Assembly: GCF_014650075.1 (NCBI RefSeq)
Contig: NZ_BMUG01000002.1
Span: 62,001 to 126,000, forward strand
Source: Streptomyces microflavus
Lineage (GTDB): Bacteria; Actinomycetota; Actinomycetes; Streptomycetales; Streptomycetaceae
Direction: 5' to 3'
DNA length: 64,000 bases
This document shows, piece by piece, positions 27,651 through 36,637 of the stretch. Within the stretch, counting starts at the first letter, position 1, and every line of letters starts with the position of its first letter. The notes under the pieces were generated by a model that searched no databases, was not told the origin of the DNA, and saw only the letters and a list, made by a program, of their open reading frames with translations. A program made the translations under genes and the position numbers.

Positions 27651-29027
27651 TCAGACCCGCTGCCAGAGGGCCGGGACGGCCGCCGGGGTCCAGCCGGCCT
27701 GGGCCGTGTGCCCCTGGAGGCAGCGGTAGGTCGCTCCGCCGTACGTCACGGTGGCGCCGACGGCGTAGGTCGTGCCGGCCGCCCAGGTGCCGCCCGGCTG
27801 GTCGGTGGGCGGCGGGGTGGTGGGCGGGGTGGTCGGGTTGCCGCCGCCGGAGGTGGCGAGCGTCAGCCCGTACGCCTGCAGGGCGGGGAGGAGCGGCTGG
27901 AAGTACGTCGTACCGCCGGAGGAGCAGTTGCCGGAGCCGCCGGAGGTGACGCCCTGCGCCTGGCTGCCGGAGATGTACGAGCCGCCGGAGTCGCCCGGTT
28001 CGGCGCAGACGCTGGTGCGGGTCACGCCGGAGATGGTGCCCTCCGGGTAGGTGACGCTGGTGTTGAGCTGCTGGATCGTGCCGCAGTGCCAGCCGGTGGT
28101 GGAGCCGGAGCGGCAGACCGAGGCGCCGACGACGGACGGGGTGGAGCCGGTGACGGTCACATCGCCCCGGCCGTAGCCGTTGACCAGGGGCCGCGCCACC
28201 CAGTTGGTGTTGGTGGCGACCCAGGCGTAGTCACGGCCCGGGAAGGTCGAGCCCTGGAAGGAGCCCTGGGCCTGCTGGTTGACACCGTTGGTGGTGGTGC
28301 CGACCCGGCCGCAGTGGCCGGCGGTGACGAAGCCGTGCTGGGTGCCGCGCGTCACGGCGAAGCCCACGGAACAGCGGCCGGACGGGTTCATGTAGTACGC
28401 GTCGCCGCCGCGGATGTCCGCGAGGGCGCGGGGCTGCTCGGTGGAGCGGACGACGGTGACCAGCCGGCCGCCGACCCCGGCGGCCTTCACGAAGGCCTCG
28501 GCGGCCGAGGTGCTCGCGGCGTTCACGACGACCCGGTTGGCCTCGACGTCGACGTACCAGACGGGCACGTTCTTCGGGGCCTTGCTCAGCGCCGCCTTGT
28601 CGAGTGCGGCCTTGACCGATTCGAGCCGGTCCAGGCTGTGGCCGACGACCTCGGACCTGGCGCCCGCCTTCGTGATGAGGGCGGCCTCGGTGGCGTCGGT
28701 GGTGGAGACGGTGAGGTCAGCCTTGTCCCCGCTGACCCGGGCCCCGGCGAAGCTGGCGCCGAGGGTCTTCTCCAGACCGGCGGCGACGGCGGCGGCGCGG
28801 TACTCGCCCGCTATCCGGGTCTTCGCGGCTTCTGCGTCGAGTCCGAGGTCGCGTTCCATGGCGGCCAGCAGGCCGGGTGAGAGGCTGTCGGCGGAGACGG
28901 CCGGGGCGGTGGTTCCCGCAGGACCGGCGGACGCCACTCCGTTCAGTCCCGCGAGTGCGAGCGCGCCCACGGCCACCGTGGCGGTTGCGGTGGCGAGCAC
29001 GCGTCTGCGGAGCGTGGTGTTCTCCAC
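27651..29027 (-). CDS. Streptogrisin-type S1 serine protease with carbohydrate-binding module
   Basis: A 458-residue secreted protease precursor. It has a signal peptide (about 1-34), a long alpha-lytic-type propeptide (about 35-203), and a chymotrypsin-fold domain beginning near ADIRGGDAYYM. The catalytic triad is His238 (TAGHC), Asp266 (GRDYAW) and Ser347 (GDSGGS), with paired cysteines. A TTPPT linker leads to a CBM5/12-like module (413-458). Streptogrisin C of S. griseus has this plan and binds chitin. Likely role: degrading protein bound to chitin or cell-wall debris. A DasR-like palindrome lies upstream at 29072-29083. Confidence 0.92.
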   Translation of the reverse strand: MENTTLRRRVLATATATVAVGALALAGLNGVASAGPAGTTAPAVSADSLSPGLLAAMERDLGLDAEAAKTRIAGEYRAAAVAAGLEKTLGASFAGARVSGDKADLTVSTTDATEAALITKAGARSEVVGHSLDRLESVKAALDKAALSKAPKNVPVWYVDVEANRVVVNAASTSAAEAFVKAAGVGGRLVTVVRSTEQPRALADIRGGDAYYMNPSGRCSVGFAVTRGTQHGFVTAGHCGRVGTTTNGVNQQAQGSFQGSTFPGRDYAWVATNTNWVARPLVNGYGRGDVTVTGSTPSVVGASVCRSGSTTGWHCGTIQQLNTSVTYPEGTISGVTRTSVCAEPGDSGGSYISGSQAQGVTSGGSGNCSSGGTTYFQPLLPALQAYGLTLATSGGGNPTTPPTTPPPTDQPGGTWAAGTTYAVGATVTYGGATYRCLQGHTAQAGWTPAAVPALWQRV

Positions 29028-29071
29028 GTAACTCTCCTTGTTTCAGGGGGGTGTCCGGTCCGGTGGGGGGT

Positions 29072-29083
29072 TGGTCCGGACCA
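29072..29083. promoter_or_regulatory. DasR-like palindrome before the protease gene
   Basis: TGGTCCGGACCA is a perfect 12-bp palindrome, 45 bp upstream of the protease start. It differs from the DasR consensus TGGTCTAGACCA only at the central two bases. DasR control of a chitin-binding protease would make sense but is unproven. Confidence 0.35.
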
Positions 29084-29165
29084 GGGAATTGCCGACACCG
29101 TAGCCGCGGGCGGACCCGGCACAGGAGATCCCGTTCGCCCCCTCCTCCCGCGTTATGGGGCCCGC

Positions 29166-29252
29166 CGGGAACAGGAGCGGCCCGCCTCCTGGACGTCTGC
29201 GGGAACAGGAGCGTCCCGCCCCTTGGACGTCGCCGGGAACAGGAGCGGCCGC
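29166..29252. repeat. 34-bp tandem repeat, 2.5 copies
   Basis: Units begin at 29166, 29200 and 29234, each with CGGGAACAGGAGCG followed by a C/T-rich half. They lie in the 287-bp gap between the divergent protease and phosphotransferase genes. Confidence 0.75.
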
Positions 29253-29314
29253 CTCCGCGCGCGAAGCCGACCGGCGTCTCCCCTTCGGTGGTACGCCCGG
29301 GTAGGTTCGGCCCC

Positions 29315-30010
29315 ATGCACACAGGGCAACTTCTGGGCTCGGGACGCACCGCCGACGTATACGAACTCGACGGCTCCTGGGTCCTTCGCCGCTACCGCGA
29401 CCGCTCCGACACCACGGAGGAGCTGGCCGTGATGTCGTACGTCCGCGCCTTCGGGTACCCGGTGCCGCGCATCGGTCCGCCCGCCGACGGGGCCCGCCCC
29501 ACGGACCTGGTACTGCAGCGGCTGACCGGCCCGACCATGTCCGAGGCCCTGCTGGCGGGGGCCCTGGGCGCCGCCGATGGGGGCGCGCTGCTCGCCCGGC
29601 TGCTGCGCGAGCTGCACGCGATCCCGCCCCGGGTCTCGGCCGACCCGCAGGACTGCATCCTCCACCTCGACCTCCATCCGGAGAACGTGATGCTCACGGA
29701 CCGGGGGCCGGTGGTGATCGACTGGTCCACCGCGACGGAGGGCCCGCCCGGTTTCGACCGGGCGATGTCGGCGCTGACCCTGGCCCGGGTGGCGCTCGAC
29801 CCGGAGTTCCCGGCGCCGGAGGCCGAGGCCCGTACGCTGCTGGCGGCGCTCCTCGCGGAGCTGGCCGATGACGGGGGCGCCGACGCCGCCGATCTGGCCC
29901 GCGCCCGGGCCCGCCAGTGGGAGAACCCGTTCCTGACGGCGCCCGAACGGGACTGTCTGGACGCGGCGGTGGAGATGGTGCTGGACTGCGCGCCGCCGCC
30001 GCGGGGGTGA
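29315..30010 (+). CDS. Aminoglycoside phosphotransferase (APH)-fold kinase
   Basis: A 231-residue small-molecule kinase of the APH/choline-kinase fold. It has a glycine loop LLGSGRTADVYE, the catalytic Brenner motif HLDLHPENVML, and the metal-binding segment VVIDWSTA. It is shorter than classical aminoglycoside-resistance enzymes (about 260-270 residues), and the C-terminal substrate lobe is reduced, so the substrate cannot be predicted. A housekeeping or metabolite-kinase role is as likely as resistance. Start ATG 29315; no strong ribosome site is visible. Confidence 0.8.
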   Translation: MHTGQLLGSGRTADVYELDGSWVLRRYRDRSDTTEELAVMSYVRAFGYPVPRIGPPADGARPTDLVLQRLTGPTMSEALLAGALGAADGGALLARLLRELHAIPPRVSADPQDCILHLDLHPENVMLTDRGPVVIDWSTATEGPPGFDRAMSALTLARVALDPEFPAPEAEARTLLAALLAELADDGGADAADLARARARQWENPFLTAPERDCLDAAVEMVLDCAPPPRG

Positions 30011-30084
30011 CCGGGCGCCTCGGCGGCCCGGCCCTTTCCTGACTGCTCGACCCCCTCCTCGTCCGCGCGCGCTTCGGCGTGCGC

Positions 30085-30114
30085 TTGACAGGCATTCCCT
30101 CAGAACACCATGAT
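30085..30114 (+). promoter_or_regulatory. Candidate promoter of the ABC-GntR operon
   Basis: TTGACA (30085-30090) and CATGAT (30109-30114) are 18 bp apart and point to the ABC operon. The -10 box abuts the operator palindrome at 30112-30137. Confidence 0.55.
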
Positions 30115-30137
30115 TCCATTAATTGACTAATGGAATC
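30112..30137. promoter_or_regulatory. GntR operator: perfect 10-bp inverted repeat
   Basis: GATTCCATTA (30112-30121) and TAATGGAATC (30128-30137) form a perfect inverted repeat around ATTGAC, placed at the expected transcription start. The GntR gene is the third gene of the operon, so autorepression is likely. Confidence 0.75.
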
Positions 30138-30149
30138 GAGGCGAGGCGC

Positions 30150-31094
30150 GTGGCAGACACGAGCACTCCGAACGGGACCCCGGGCAGCTGGGCACTGGAA
30201 GCCCGGGGCCTGGGCAAGCGCTACTTCCGCGGCTGGGCGCTGCGCGACTGCTCCTTCCGGATCCCCGCCGGACGCATCTGCGGACTGGTCGGCCCGAACG
30301 GCGCCGGAAAGAGCACCCTGCTCGGACTGGCGACCCGTCAGGTGGAGCCGACGACAGGGGAGTTGCGCATCTTCGGCGTCCCGGTCGACGACCCCGCCGT
30401 GATGCCGAGATTCGCCTTCCTCGGCCAGGAGAAGCCGCTGTTCAAGCGGTTCACCGTCGCCGACACCCTGCGGATGGGCGCCGAGCTCAACCCCGGCTGG
30501 GACGCGGCGGCGGCCGAGCGGATCGTCCGCTCCGGCAACGTCCCGCTGCACGCCAGGATCGGCACGCTCTCCGGCGGCCAGCGCACCCGCGTCGCCTTCG
30601 CGCTCGCCTTCGGCAAGCGCCCCGACCTGCTGCTCCTCGACGAGCCGATGTCGGACCTCGACCCGCTGGCCCGCGACGAGATGAGCACGCTGCTGATGGC
30701 GGAGGCCGTCGAGCGCGGCACCACGGTGGTGATGTCCTCCCACATGCTCACCGAGCTGGAGGACATGTGCGACTACCTGCTGGTCGTCGCGGAGGGCCGG
30801 ATCCGGATGGCCGGTGACGCCGACGCGCTCGTACCCGCCCACACCCTGGTGACGGGCGTGACCCGGGACGGCTCCCTGCCGCCCGAGCTCGACCGGCACA
30901 CCGTGGTCGAAACGCGCGTCCAGGGACGGCAGTTCCACGCGATGATCCGGCCGAAGGGACCCCTGCCCACCGACTGGGAGACCGCAGAGCCCTCCCTGGA
31001 AGAGGTCCTGCTCGCCCATCTCCGCTCACCGGACGCACCCTCGCTCTACCCCCAGGGCGCCCGCGTCGACGCCGAAGGGACCCAGGCCGCATGA
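30150..31094 (+). CDS. ABC transporter ATP-binding protein (YtrB-like)
   Basis: A 314-residue ATPase with Walker A GPNGAGKSTLLGL, signature LSGGQRTRVAFALAFGKRPD, Walker B LLLLDEPMSDLDPLA and the switch histidine in VVMSSHML. The C-terminal 80 residues resemble the YtrB/BcrA extension. These systems respond to cell-wall-active compounds and sit next to YtrA-type GntR regulators, as here. I chose GTG 30150 because the longer reading begins inside the operator. Its stop overlaps the permease start by four bases. Confidence 0.92.
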   Translation: MADTSTPNGTPGSWALEARGLGKRYFRGWALRDCSFRIPAGRICGLVGPNGAGKSTLLGLATRQVEPTTGELRIFGVPVDDPAVMPRFAFLGQEKPLFKRFTVADTLRMGAELNPGWDAAAAERIVRSGNVPLHARIGTLSGGQRTRVAFALAFGKRPDLLLLDEPMSDLDPLARDEMSTLLMAEAVERGTTVVMSSHMLTELEDMCDYLLVVAEGRIRMAGDADALVPAHTLVTGVTRDGSLPPELDRHTVVETRVQGRQFHAMIRPKGPLPTDWETAEPSLEEVLLAHLRSPDAPSLYPQGARVDAEGTQAA

Positions 31095-32065
31095 GCACCT
31101 CCACCCTGACCGAGACCCCCGCCGGACTCCGGCCCCGGCGCCGCCTGCTGCGCGGGCTGCCCTGGCTCGTCGTACGCCAGCACCGGACCGCACTGGCCTG
31201 CATCCTCGGCCTCACCGTGCTCGGCGCGCTCTGGATCGTGTACCAGCGCCACGAGCTGGTCCAGCTGCTCGACGCGGCCGGCTGGCCGGAGAAGGAGGTC
31301 CGGCACGCGGTCGACGACACCCGGGGCTACGGCTACACCACCGCCCTCCTCGGCGGCCTCCCGCTGCTCCTCGCCCTCTTCATCGGCGCCCCGCTGATCG
31401 CGGGCGACCGGGAGAACGGCACCGTACAGCTGGTCACCACCCAGTCCGTGACCCGCCGCCAGTGGCTGATCGCGAAGCTGGGCCTCGCCTACACCCTCGC
31501 CCTGGTCTCCGGGCTGGTGCTCTCGGCCGTCTTCACCTGGTGGTGGGAGCCGCACCGCTCCTTCTTCCTCAGCCAGTGGATCGAGGGGCCGGTCTTCGAC
31601 AACACCGGCCCGGTCCTGCCCGCGATGCTCCTCTTCATGACCGCGGCCGGCATCACCATCGGCACACTCGTGCGCCGGGTGCTGCCCGCGATGGTCGTCA
31701 CGTTCCTCTTCACCGTCATGGCCGGATTCGTCTGGGACGAGTTCCGGGTCCTCCTCGGCTCCACCCGGATGTTCACGTACCCGCTGGACACCGAACTCCC
31801 GGCCCGCTTCGCCGAGTCGTACGAGGTGGACCGCTGGGTCGGCAACGCGAACGGCGAGCTCTTCGGCTGGGGCACCTGCGCCGAGGCCACCGAGAAGGCG
31901 CAGAACGCGTGCATGAAGGAGCACGGGATCATCAACAGCGTCATCGAGTACATCGACTACGACCAGATGGCGGCGATGCAGTGGACCGCGGCAGGCATCC
32001 TGCTCGCCGGAACGGCGATCCTGACGGCGTTCGTGCTGTGGCGGGTCTCGCGCCGCCCGCTGTAG
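31091..32065 (+). CDS. ABC-2 type transporter permease
   Basis: A 324-residue permease with about six helices: IVYQ-preceding helix 1, LLGGLPLLLALFIGAPLIA, LGLAYTLALVSGLVLSAVF, LPAMLLFMTAAGITIGTLV, LPAMVVTFLFTVMAGFVW, and a final helix near residue 300. The sequence GDRENGTVQLVTTQSVTRRQWL is the typical ABC-2 cytoplasmic loop. A long external loop between helices 5 and 6 contains two cysteines. It is translationally coupled to the ATPase (ATGA) and followed by the GntR gene after 55 bp. Confidence 0.87.
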   Translation: MSTSTLTETPAGLRPRRRLLRGLPWLVVRQHRTALACILGLTVLGALWIVYQRHELVQLLDAAGWPEKEVRHAVDDTRGYGYTTALLGGLPLLLALFIGAPLIAGDRENGTVQLVTTQSVTRRQWLIAKLGLAYTLALVSGLVLSAVFTWWWEPHRSFFLSQWIEGPVFDNTGPVLPAMLLFMTAAGITIGTLVRRVLPAMVVTFLFTVMAGFVWDEFRVLLGSTRMFTYPLDTELPARFAESYEVDRWVGNANGELFGWGTCAEATEKAQNACMKEHGIINSVIEYIDYDQMAAMQWTAAGILLAGTAILTAFVLWRVSRRPL

Positions 32066-32120
32066 GGGCGGTGCGCATCCCCTACGTAAAGTGTCGCCCA
32101 TCGAGCGGAAGGTGAAGTCC

Positions 32121-32516
32121 GTGGTCGTGTTCCGCATCGACCGGCGCAGCGGGGTGGCGACGTACCTCCAGATCGTCCGCCAGGTCGAGCAGGCGCTGCG
32201 CATGGGAGCCCTGGAGGAGGGTGACCGGCTGCCCACCGCCGCCCAGGTCGCCGCGGAGACCAAGGTCAACCCGAACACCACGCTGAAGGCCTACCGCGAA
32301 CTGGAGCGGGCGGGCCTGGCCGAGGTGCGCCAGGGGGCGGGCACGTTCATCACCCGCTCCCTCGCCCAGCCCCAGTCCGGCCCCGACTCACCGCTCCGTG
32401 CGTCCCTGGCCGAGTGGATGGTCCTGGCCCGCACGGAAGGGCTCACGGGCCAGGACGTCACGGCCCTGTTCCGCTCGGCGTTCGAGACCGCGTATCCGGG
32501 CGAGGCTGTGGGCTGA
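32121..32516 (+). CDS. YtrA-type GntR transcriptional regulator
   Basis: A 131-residue GntR regulator with only a short helical C-terminal part, as in the YtrA subfamily. The winged helix reads TYLQIVRQVEQALRMGALEEG, then LPTAAQVAAETKVNPNTTLKAYRELERAGL. GTG 32121 follows GAAGG by about nine bases, and an upstream ATG-like reading at 32091 has no site. It is the last gene of the ABC operon and most likely binds the palindrome at 30112-30137, responding to a compound the transporter handles. Confidence 0.9.
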   Translation: MVVFRIDRRSGVATYLQIVRQVEQALRMGALEEGDRLPTAAQVAAETKVNPNTTLKAYRELERAGLAEVRQGAGTFITRSLAQPQSGPDSPLRASLAEWMVLARTEGLTGQDVTALFRSAFETAYPGEAVG

Positions 32517-32529
32517 GGGGGCCGTCCCA

Positions 32530-32562
32530 GCCCCTTCCCAGTCCCTTCCCAGCCTCTTCCCG
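32530..32562. repeat. 11-bp polypyrimidine repeat
   Basis: Three copies of CCCAGYCYCTT lie in the 53-bp gap between the convergent GntR and kinase genes. No hairpin is visible there. Confidence 0.6.
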
Positions 32563-32569
32563 GCCGGTG

Positions 32570-34615
32570 TCAGGCCCGGTTGTAGCGGTAGCCGCTGCCG
32601 TGGGCGGGCCCGACGTCGTGCAGGATGCCGGACCCGTCGACGGCGAAGAACGAGGGGTCGGTGTCGCGGCACATCCCGGTGGAACGCGCCTTGTCCACGG
32701 TGGCGGTACCGACGTCGATCCGCTTCCCGCCGTTCGTCACGGAGGAGAGCTTCGCCGCGTACTCGCAGTGCCCCGTGCCCTGCACATCGGCGACGAGGGT
32801 CACCGCGAGCTGTCCCGGGGAGACCCGCCGGATGACCACGGTGTGGGGCTGGAGGGCGTTGTACTGCGACGCGATGGTCCAGGTCCCGACGAAGTGCTGC
32901 GGTACGCGGTCGTCCGGGGCCGGGGGGTCGGGGTTCCCGGCGGGGGGCTTCGGCGCGGAACCGGAGCCGGAGCCGCCGTCGGCGGAGGAGCCGGAGCCGG
33001 GCTGGGTACCGCCACCACCGGGCTGGGAGGACCCCGAGCCGCCCGCGCCCTCCGAGCCGGCACCGCCATCGCCATCCCCATCGCCTGAGGCGGCGCCCCC
33101 GGAGGCCTCGGCGGCTCCCGCGTCGTCGTCCTTCTCCTTCGCCTGCCCCTTCTCCTTGTCCTTCGCCTTCTCCTCGTTCCCGGTCCTGTCGCCACCGGTG
33201 GGGACTGCGGAGGGCGGGGCGGAGGGGTCGTCGCCGGTTCCGGGGGGCGCGGCCGCGTCGCTGTCGCGGGCGTCCGTACCGCCGCCGGGGCCGTGCTGGA
33301 GGAAGGCCACGGTGGAGCCGGTGGCCAGCACGGCGAGCACTGCGGCCGCCACGACCCAGGTACGGCGTCGACGGCGCGGGGCCTTGCCGCCGGGCTCGCT
33401 CGCGGAGACCACGAGGGCGGGGGCGGCGACGGGTTCCGGCTCGGGCACGGCTTCCGACCCGGCCTCCCCGAACTCCTGTGGTACGGAACCGGGTTCGGGT
33501 TCAGGCGCGAGCTCCGGTGCTGGTTCGGATATGGGCTCGGGCTCGGATATGGGCTCGGGCTCGGGCTCGGATATGGGCTCGGGCTCGGGCTCGGATATGG
33601 GCTCGGGCTCGGATACGAGTTCGGGTTCCGGCCCGCCCGCCGCCCTCGGCACATCCGCGTCCAGCAGCACCGCCGCCTGCCGAGCGAGGCAGGCCAGGAG
33701 CTGCGGCGGCAGCCATGCCCCACCCCGCAGGGCACCCCGGCTCTCCGACGTACCAAGATCGGCCAACAGCGCGTCCACGCCCGGCCGTTCGGCCGCCTTC
33801 TTGGTCAAGCAGCGCCCGATCAGCTCGCGCAAGGAGGCGTCCCCCACCCCGGCGAGGTCCGGCGCGGATTCGACGATCCGGTACATCACGGCGTGCTGGT
33901 TGCTCGCCCCGTTCCCGAACGGCAGCTGCCCGGTGGCCGCGTACGTCAGTACGCAGCCGAGCGCGAAGACGTCCGCCCCCGCGCCGGTCTCCTCACCGAG
34001 GATCTGCTCGGGCGCCATGAACCCGGGCGAGCCGATGACCATGCCGGTGCTGGTCAGCAGGGACTCGACGGAGACCTGGAGCGCACGGGCTATGCCGAAG
34101 TCGATGACGCGGGGTCCGTCGACGGTGAGCAGGACGTTGGACGGCTTCAGGTCGCGGTGCACGATCCCGGCGGCGTGGATCCCGCGCAGCGCCCGCAACA
34201 GCCCCTCGGCCAGCGCTCGTACGGAATCGGCGGGCAGCGGCCCGTGCTCCCGGACGGCCTGCTCCAGGGAGGGCCCGGGCACATAGCCGGTGGCCACCCA
34301 CGGGTGATCGGCGTCGGCGTCCGCGTCGAGCACGGGTGCGGTGTAGCGCCCGCCGACGCGGCGGGCCGCCTCGATCTCGCGGCGGAAACGGGCCCGGAAC
34401 TCCCCGTTGCTGACGTGTTCCTCGTGGACGACCTTCACGGCGACCGTGCGGCCCCCGGCGGAGCGGGCCAGATAGACGCGGCCCATGCCTCCGGCCCCCA
34501 GCCGGCCGAGCAGCGGGTAGGGCCCGATCCGTTCGGGATCACCGGCCACGAGGGGGCGTATGCCCTCCATGGCCGGGTAACGCTCGCCGTCGTGCTGTTC
34601 CGTGCTGCCACTCAT
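32570..34615 (-). CDS. Membrane-anchored Ser/Thr protein kinase with external C-terminal domain
   Basis: A 681-residue Hanks-type kinase. The catalytic domain (about residues 25-285) has [15 protein letters not shown], the catalytic loop [18 protein letters not shown] and APEQILG. It is followed by SEPEPEPI repeats encoded by 24-bp DNA repeats (33525-33610), a basic stretch, one membrane helix ([20 protein letters not shown]), a long low-complexity linker rich in Gly, Ser, Lys and Glu, and an external domain of about 110 residues beginning [16 protein letters not shown]. That domain lacks PASTA repeats. I chose ATG 34615 because upstream residues have no coding character. Confidence 0.9.
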   Translation of the reverse strand: MSGSTEQHDGERYPAMEGIRPLVAGDPERIGPYPLLGRLGAGGMGRVYLARSAGGRTVAVKVVHEEHVSNGEFRARFRREIEAARRVGGRYTAPVLDADADADHPWVATGYVPGPSLEQAVREHGPLPADSVRALAEGLLRALRGIHAAGIVHRDLKPSNVLLTVDGPRVIDFGIARALQVSVESLLTSTGMVIGSPGFMAPEQILGEETGAGADVFALGCVLTYAATGQLPFGNGASNQHAVMYRIVESAPDLAGVGDASLRELIGRCLTKKAAERPGVDALLADLGTSESRGALRGGAWLPPQLLACLARQAAVLLDADVPRAAGGPEPELVSEPEPISEPEPEPISEPEPEPISEPEPISEPAPELAPEPEPGSVPQEFGEAGSEAVPEPEPVAAPALVVSASEPGGKAPRRRRRTWVVAAAVLAVLATGSTVAFLQHGPGGGTDARDSDAAAPPGTGDDPSAPPSAVPTGGDRTGNEEKAKDKEKGQAKEKDDDAGAAEASGGAASGDGDGDGGAGSEGAGGSGSSQPGGGGTQPGSGSSADGGSGSGSAPKPPAGNPDPPAPDDRVPQHFVGTWTIASQYNALQPHTVVIRRVSPGQLAVTLVADVQGTGHCEYAAKLSSVTNGGKRIDVGTATVDKARSTGMCRDTDPSFFAVDGSGILHDVGPAHGSGYRYNRA

Positions 34616-34841
34616 CCTGACCCGATCCCCCGATGGCCCGTTCCCCTGCGGTCGTTGGCGCTCGGCACAGGATAGAAGCCGTGCCCACCCGGCTCGTCGC
34701 GCGCCCCGTACCGGGGCCGCGGCCATCGGCACGGGCTGCGGCGAAAGCATGGCGCGCCCCCACCGGTTGCTCTACAGTTTGCGTCCCTATAAGGAGCATT
34801 TCGCTGTAACTCACAGCTATAAACAAGGAATTGAGGCAACA

Positions 34842-36599
34842 TTGGCGGTTCCCGCCCAACCCCGCCCGACTCCCGGGCCCCGGCCTCCCGCCCCCACTCC
34901 ACAACCGCCGCGGAACCGGTACGCCCACACCGAGACCACCCGCCTGCTCTGCGCGGGCCCCTACCTCCGGGCGCGCTTCCGCCGCGAGGTCGTGTCCGAG
35001 CTGGTCGAGCACAGCGGGCGGACGGTGGCGCCCTCGGCCGGTGCCGATGCCGTGCCGGTGCTGGCCCACGCGTTACGGGCACGCACGCTCGAGTTACGGG
35101 CCGGCGGCTGGATCTCACTCCTGGGGGTGCTCTTCCTGCTGGCGGACTACTTCGGGGAGAGCTTCGGCTGGATGACCTCCTGGAGCCTGGCCGAGGCGTA
35201 CGGCCGCAGCTATGTCGAGCAGAGCTTCTTCCTCCCCACCGACGCGCTGGGCGGACTGGACGGCGTGGGCCACCGTCCGGGCTCCGGCGTCTGGGCGTGG
35301 AACTACGCGATCGTGAGCGCGCTGCTGTGGGCCGCACGAAGCACCTCAGGCCGCGGCACCAGCGTCTACTCCCTGGACGGCCTGCCCATCCGGCGCCGGG
35401 GCCGGCTCGTGGCTCTCGTCCCCCAGGTGCTGATGGCCCTCTACTGGGTGACGGCCCTGGCCGCCGTGTGGAACTACTCCGCGAACTGGATGGCGGTGGT
35501 CTTCCCACTGCTGATGGCGATCCCCGTGTGGCGGCACCGCAACGCGGTGGAGGCGGTGATGCACGAACGTCTGGGCGCCGAGGTCTTCGGCGAGCTGCCC
35601 CGGGAGGAGCTGACCGGCCCCGAGTGGCTGCGGGAGATCGGCCGCGCCATCGACAGGGAACAGTACTCGGGGATCGTCCTGTACGAACCGTCCCGGCCGT
35701 TCGTCGGGTCGGGGGGTGCCCTGCGGCCCTGGTCGCTCGTGATGGACCTGCGCCGCAGGCCGGGGGCGGACTCCGAGCCGCTCACCGCGGCAGGGGTACT
35801 CGACTGCGTACGGGAACGGCTGGCGGACCTCGGCCGGCTGCCGGCCCCTCCCTCGGGCCTGGACCGGCTCAGGGGCGTGGAGATCGACGAGCTGGTGTAC
35901 CTGCCGTCGGGGCCGGCCAGGAACCGGGCCGATCACGGGGAGACCGCCACGGAGCTGCACCGGTCCGCTTCGGTCGGCGAGGGCGGCGAGGCGCGGCGGC
36001 ACTTCCTGCGGGTCCGGGTCGCCGCGTGGGATCACCAGGTGGTGGTCACCGTGCTGGTACGGGTGCACACCCAGGGCGAGTTGCTGGTGCTGGAGGTCGT
36101 ACCGCACGTACTCGATCCGCTCGAACCGGCCTTCGGACTCGTCGACGCCCTGGTGGAGCGGGGCCGTCTCCCGGCGGCCGCGGCGGCACGAGCACTGCTG
36201 AGCGCACCTGCCTCCGGGGTGGCGGCGGTCCTCTCCGCCGTGCACACGGTGACCGGCGCGGTCCGTCGGGCGGTGCGGCACCGGTTGCGGGGAAGCGCGC
36301 TGGAGATCCCGGCCGAGGGAGCGGCAGCGTCCGTACGCGAACTGGCTTCCCGGCCCGGGAAGTCGGCGTTGCAGCGGATGGACGTCAGCCGCTACCTCCG
36401 GACGATCCAGGAACGCATCGGTACGGGGGCCCTCCAGGCGCTGAGCGAGAAGGGCCATGACACCGGCCTGCTGGAGCAGCAGATCGTCGAGGTGAGCAAC
36501 GGCGGGGTCTACATCGGGTCGATGAGCGGAGGAGCCGTGGCGACGGGCCGGGGCGCCAGGGCGCGGGCCGCCGGAGCGATGCGGCAGATGGTCCGCTGA
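34842..36599 (+). CDS. Unrecognised membrane protein with GGA-motif C-terminus and two TTA codons
   Basis: A 585-residue protein of unknown family. The first 70 residues are proline-rich. About four hydrophobic helices follow: ISLLGVLFLLADYFG, WNYAIVSALLWAA, and a pair in LVPQVLMALYWVTALAAVW and WMAVVFPLLMAIPVW. A large cytoplasmic part of about 330 residues has no motif I know. The extreme C-terminus carries GGVYIGSMSGGAVATGRG, echoed twice in the next gene product. Codons 78 and 85 (35073-35075, 35094-35096) are TTA, implying bldA dependence. I prefer TTG 34842, five bases after GAGG; an upstream ATG at 34749 is possible. Confidence 0.7.
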   Translation: MAVPAQPRPTPGPRPPAPTPQPPRNRYAHTETTRLLCAGPYLRARFRREVVSELVEHSGRTVAPSAGADAVPVLAHALRARTLELRAGGWISLLGVLFLLADYFGESFGWMTSWSLAEAYGRSYVEQSFFLPTDALGGLDGVGHRPGSGVWAWNYAIVSALLWAARSTSGRGTSVYSLDGLPIRRRGRLVALVPQVLMALYWVTALAAVWNYSANWMAVVFPLLMAIPVWRHRNAVEAVMHERLGAEVFGELPREELTGPEWLREIGRAIDREQYSGIVLYEPSRPFVGSGGALRPWSLVMDLRRRPGADSEPLTAAGVLDCVRERLADLGRLPAPPSGLDRLRGVEIDELVYLPSGPARNRADHGETATELHRSASVGEGGEARRHFLRVRVAAWDHQVVVTVLVRVHTQGELLVLEVVPHVLDPLEPAFGLVDALVERGRLPAAAAARALLSAPASGVAAVLSAVHTVTGAVRRAVRHRLRGSALEIPAEGAAASVRELASRPGKSALQRMDVSRYLRTIQERIGTGALQALSEKGHDTGLLEQQIVEVSNGGVYIGSMSGGAVATGRGARARAAGAMRQMVR

Positions 36600-36637
36600 G
36601 GGGGCGGTCGGCCGGCGGGCCGGCGGAAGGGCACCTG

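Noticed and set aside
29315..30010. Aminoglycoside resistance gene
   Set aside because: Only the general APH kinase fold is supported; the protein is short and there is no resistance-specific motif or mobile context.
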